Assembly: GCF_017301735.1 (NCBI RefSeq)
Contig: NZ_CP071090.1
Coordinates: forward strand, 124,001-188,000
Source: Pyxidicoccus parkwaysis
GTDB lineage: Bacteria > Myxococcota > Myxococcia > Myxococcales > Myxococcaceae
Direction of reading: 5' to 3'
DNA: 64,000 bases
The position numbers and the translations under genes were made by a program. Below are positions 63,268 through 64,000 of this stretch, piece after piece. The notes below the pieces were generated by a model. It was given only the letters and a program-made list of their open reading frames with translations, did not search any database and was not told the DNA's origin. Every line of letters begins with the position of its first letter. Within the stretch, counting starts at the first letter, position 1.

Positions 63268-63999
63268 CTATTCCTCCATGGCGTCCGGCCACTCCCAGGC
63301 GGAGCGCCAGGCGCCGGTGGCCTGGGTGCCCTCGATGAAGCGCGCATAGAAGGGGTGGCCGCTGAGCGTGGCGGAGTCACCCACCACGAAGAGGTGCCGG
63401 CGCGCGCGGGTGAGGGCGACATTCATGCGGCGCAAGTCCGTGAGGAAGCCGAGCTGTCCCTCGCCGTTGGAGCGGGTGAGGGAGACGAGGATGGCGTCCT
63501 TCTCGCGCCCCTGGAAGGCGTCCACGGTGTCCACCTCCACGTCGGGGTGCAGTGCCTCCACGCGCTCGCGCAGGCGGTGGGCCTGGGCGCTGTAGGGCGT
63601 AATCACGGCCAGTTCGCGCGGTGACAGGCCGAGGGCGAGCAGGGCCTTCACGCGCTTCTCAATCAGCCCGGCCTCGCCGTCGTTGAAGAGGCTCTTGGTG
63701 GTGGGCTCCACCTCCTCGTCGAAGCCCTTGCCGGCGGTGTCGAGGTAGAGGACGGGCGGCGCGTCCACCTCGGCGCCGGGGTTGAGGACGTCCGCGAGCG
63801 TGCGGTCCGCCACGGAGGGGTGGGCGCGCAGCTCGCCGCCGTACATCTCGCGCGAGGGGAAGTCCATGATGCGCGCATTCATGCGGTACTGCTCGCGCAG
63901 CATGCGCTTGACGCCCTCGCCGTGGTCCTTGAGCAGGCGCTCGAAGAGGCTGACGCCGAGGCCGGCCTTGGCGGCCTCTTGAGAGAGGACGGTGGGCGG
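63268..63999 (-). CDS. Superfamily 1 DNA/RNA helicase, C-terminal part (cut by window)
   Basis: The visible 243 residues continue beyond the right edge. They start PPTVLSQEAAKAG, followed by SLFERLL and MLREQYRMN, as in Upf1/IGHMBP2/Dna2-type helicases. Motifs V and VI are VDTVDAFQGREKDAILVS and MNVALTRARRHLFVVGD. The N-terminal half with Walker A is outside. It likely unwinds DNA or RNA in an ATP-dependent way; family assignment is secure. Confidence 0.93.
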   Translation of the reverse strand, partial: PPTVLSQEAAKAGLGVSLFERLLKDHGEGVKRMLREQYRMNARIMDFPSREMYGGELRAHPSVADRTLADVLNPGAEVDAPPVLYLDTAGKGFDEEVEPTTKSLFNDGEAGLIEKRVKALLALGLSPRELAVITPYSAQAHRLRERVEALHPDVEVDTVDAFQGREKDAILVSLTRSNGEGQLGFLTDLRRMNVALTRARRHLFVVGDSATLSGHPFYARFIEGTQATGAWRSAWEWPDAMEE

Positions 64000-64000
64000 G

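Overview
The window is a high-GC, gene-dense chromosomal segment that looks like a myxobacterium (Myxococcus/Corallococcus/Pyxidicoccus-like). The grounds are the very GC-rich third codon positions, GTG starts, many lipoproteins, a MopE-type DxDGDG…DNDCD protein, a soluble Ser/Thr kinase with a low-complexity tail, a PilZ protein, KaiC-like ATPases with histidine kinases, ASH (choice-of-anchor D) and kelch-like surface lipoproteins, and DUF6600. I saw no tRNA, rRNA, CRISPR array, prophage or insertion sequence.

Layout. 1-5.4 kb: the end of an OmpA-type lipoprotein, thiol peroxidase, a BBE-type FAD oxidase, and a coupled TPR protein/MopE-motif protein pair. 5.4-12.6 kb: mostly minus strand, with a possible nuclease-type effector, an SDR-MFS operon facing a MarR repressor with two matching operator palindromes, a second MFS exporter and a PAS-GAF histidine kinase. 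12.7-16.9 kb: a 36-residue membrane protein, a response regulator plus GYF_2/J-like/PilZ protein operon, an M20 dipeptidase and an exported helical protein. 17-25.7 kb: a KimA-like APC permease, a YhfC-like membrane protease, prolyl aminopeptidase, a 63-residue ORF followed by perfect 61-bp tandem repeats, an Rsm22/METTL17-type methyltransferase and a three-gene ABC-2 exporter. 25.9-32.2 kb: a 14-repeat kelch-like lipoprotein, a family I.1 lipase, a PolX-N-terminus-like HhH protein and release factor 3. 32.2-36.8 kb: a three-gene unit made of a small protein with weak gas-vesicle-like segments, a KaiC homologue with three ATPase domains and a double-GAF histidine kinase. 36.8-46.1 kb: housekeeping peptidases (M32, M1), RNase D, TtcA, a TerB-like protein and a PhnD-like protein. 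46.1-54.8 kb: a tolC-mdtA-mdtB-mdtC efflux operon. 55-64 kb: DUF6600, a truncated COG3014-like lipoprotein, a GFA-family zinc protein, the Ser/Thr kinase, an ASH/VWA lipoprotein, a hydrolase, a 58-residue protein and the C-terminus of a superfamily 1 helicase.

How the genes work together. The MarR/SDR/MFS set is a coherent detoxification or export regulon with visible operators. The RND operon is a complete tripartite pump with 4-bp translational overlaps. The KaiC/histidine kinase unit parallels the KaiC-SasA arrangement and is the best candidate here for an undescribed signalling module. The response regulator/PilZ pair links phosphorelay and c-di-GMP.

A recurring structural theme is tandem repetition at gene 3' ends: 30-, 42-, 61-, 62- and 89-bp arrays lie at the stop codons of five unrelated genes, several carry strong hairpins, and one adjoins a truncated gene. 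Perfect GC hairpins without U-tracts also sit at several gene ends. All calls come from reading the sequence. No database search was run.
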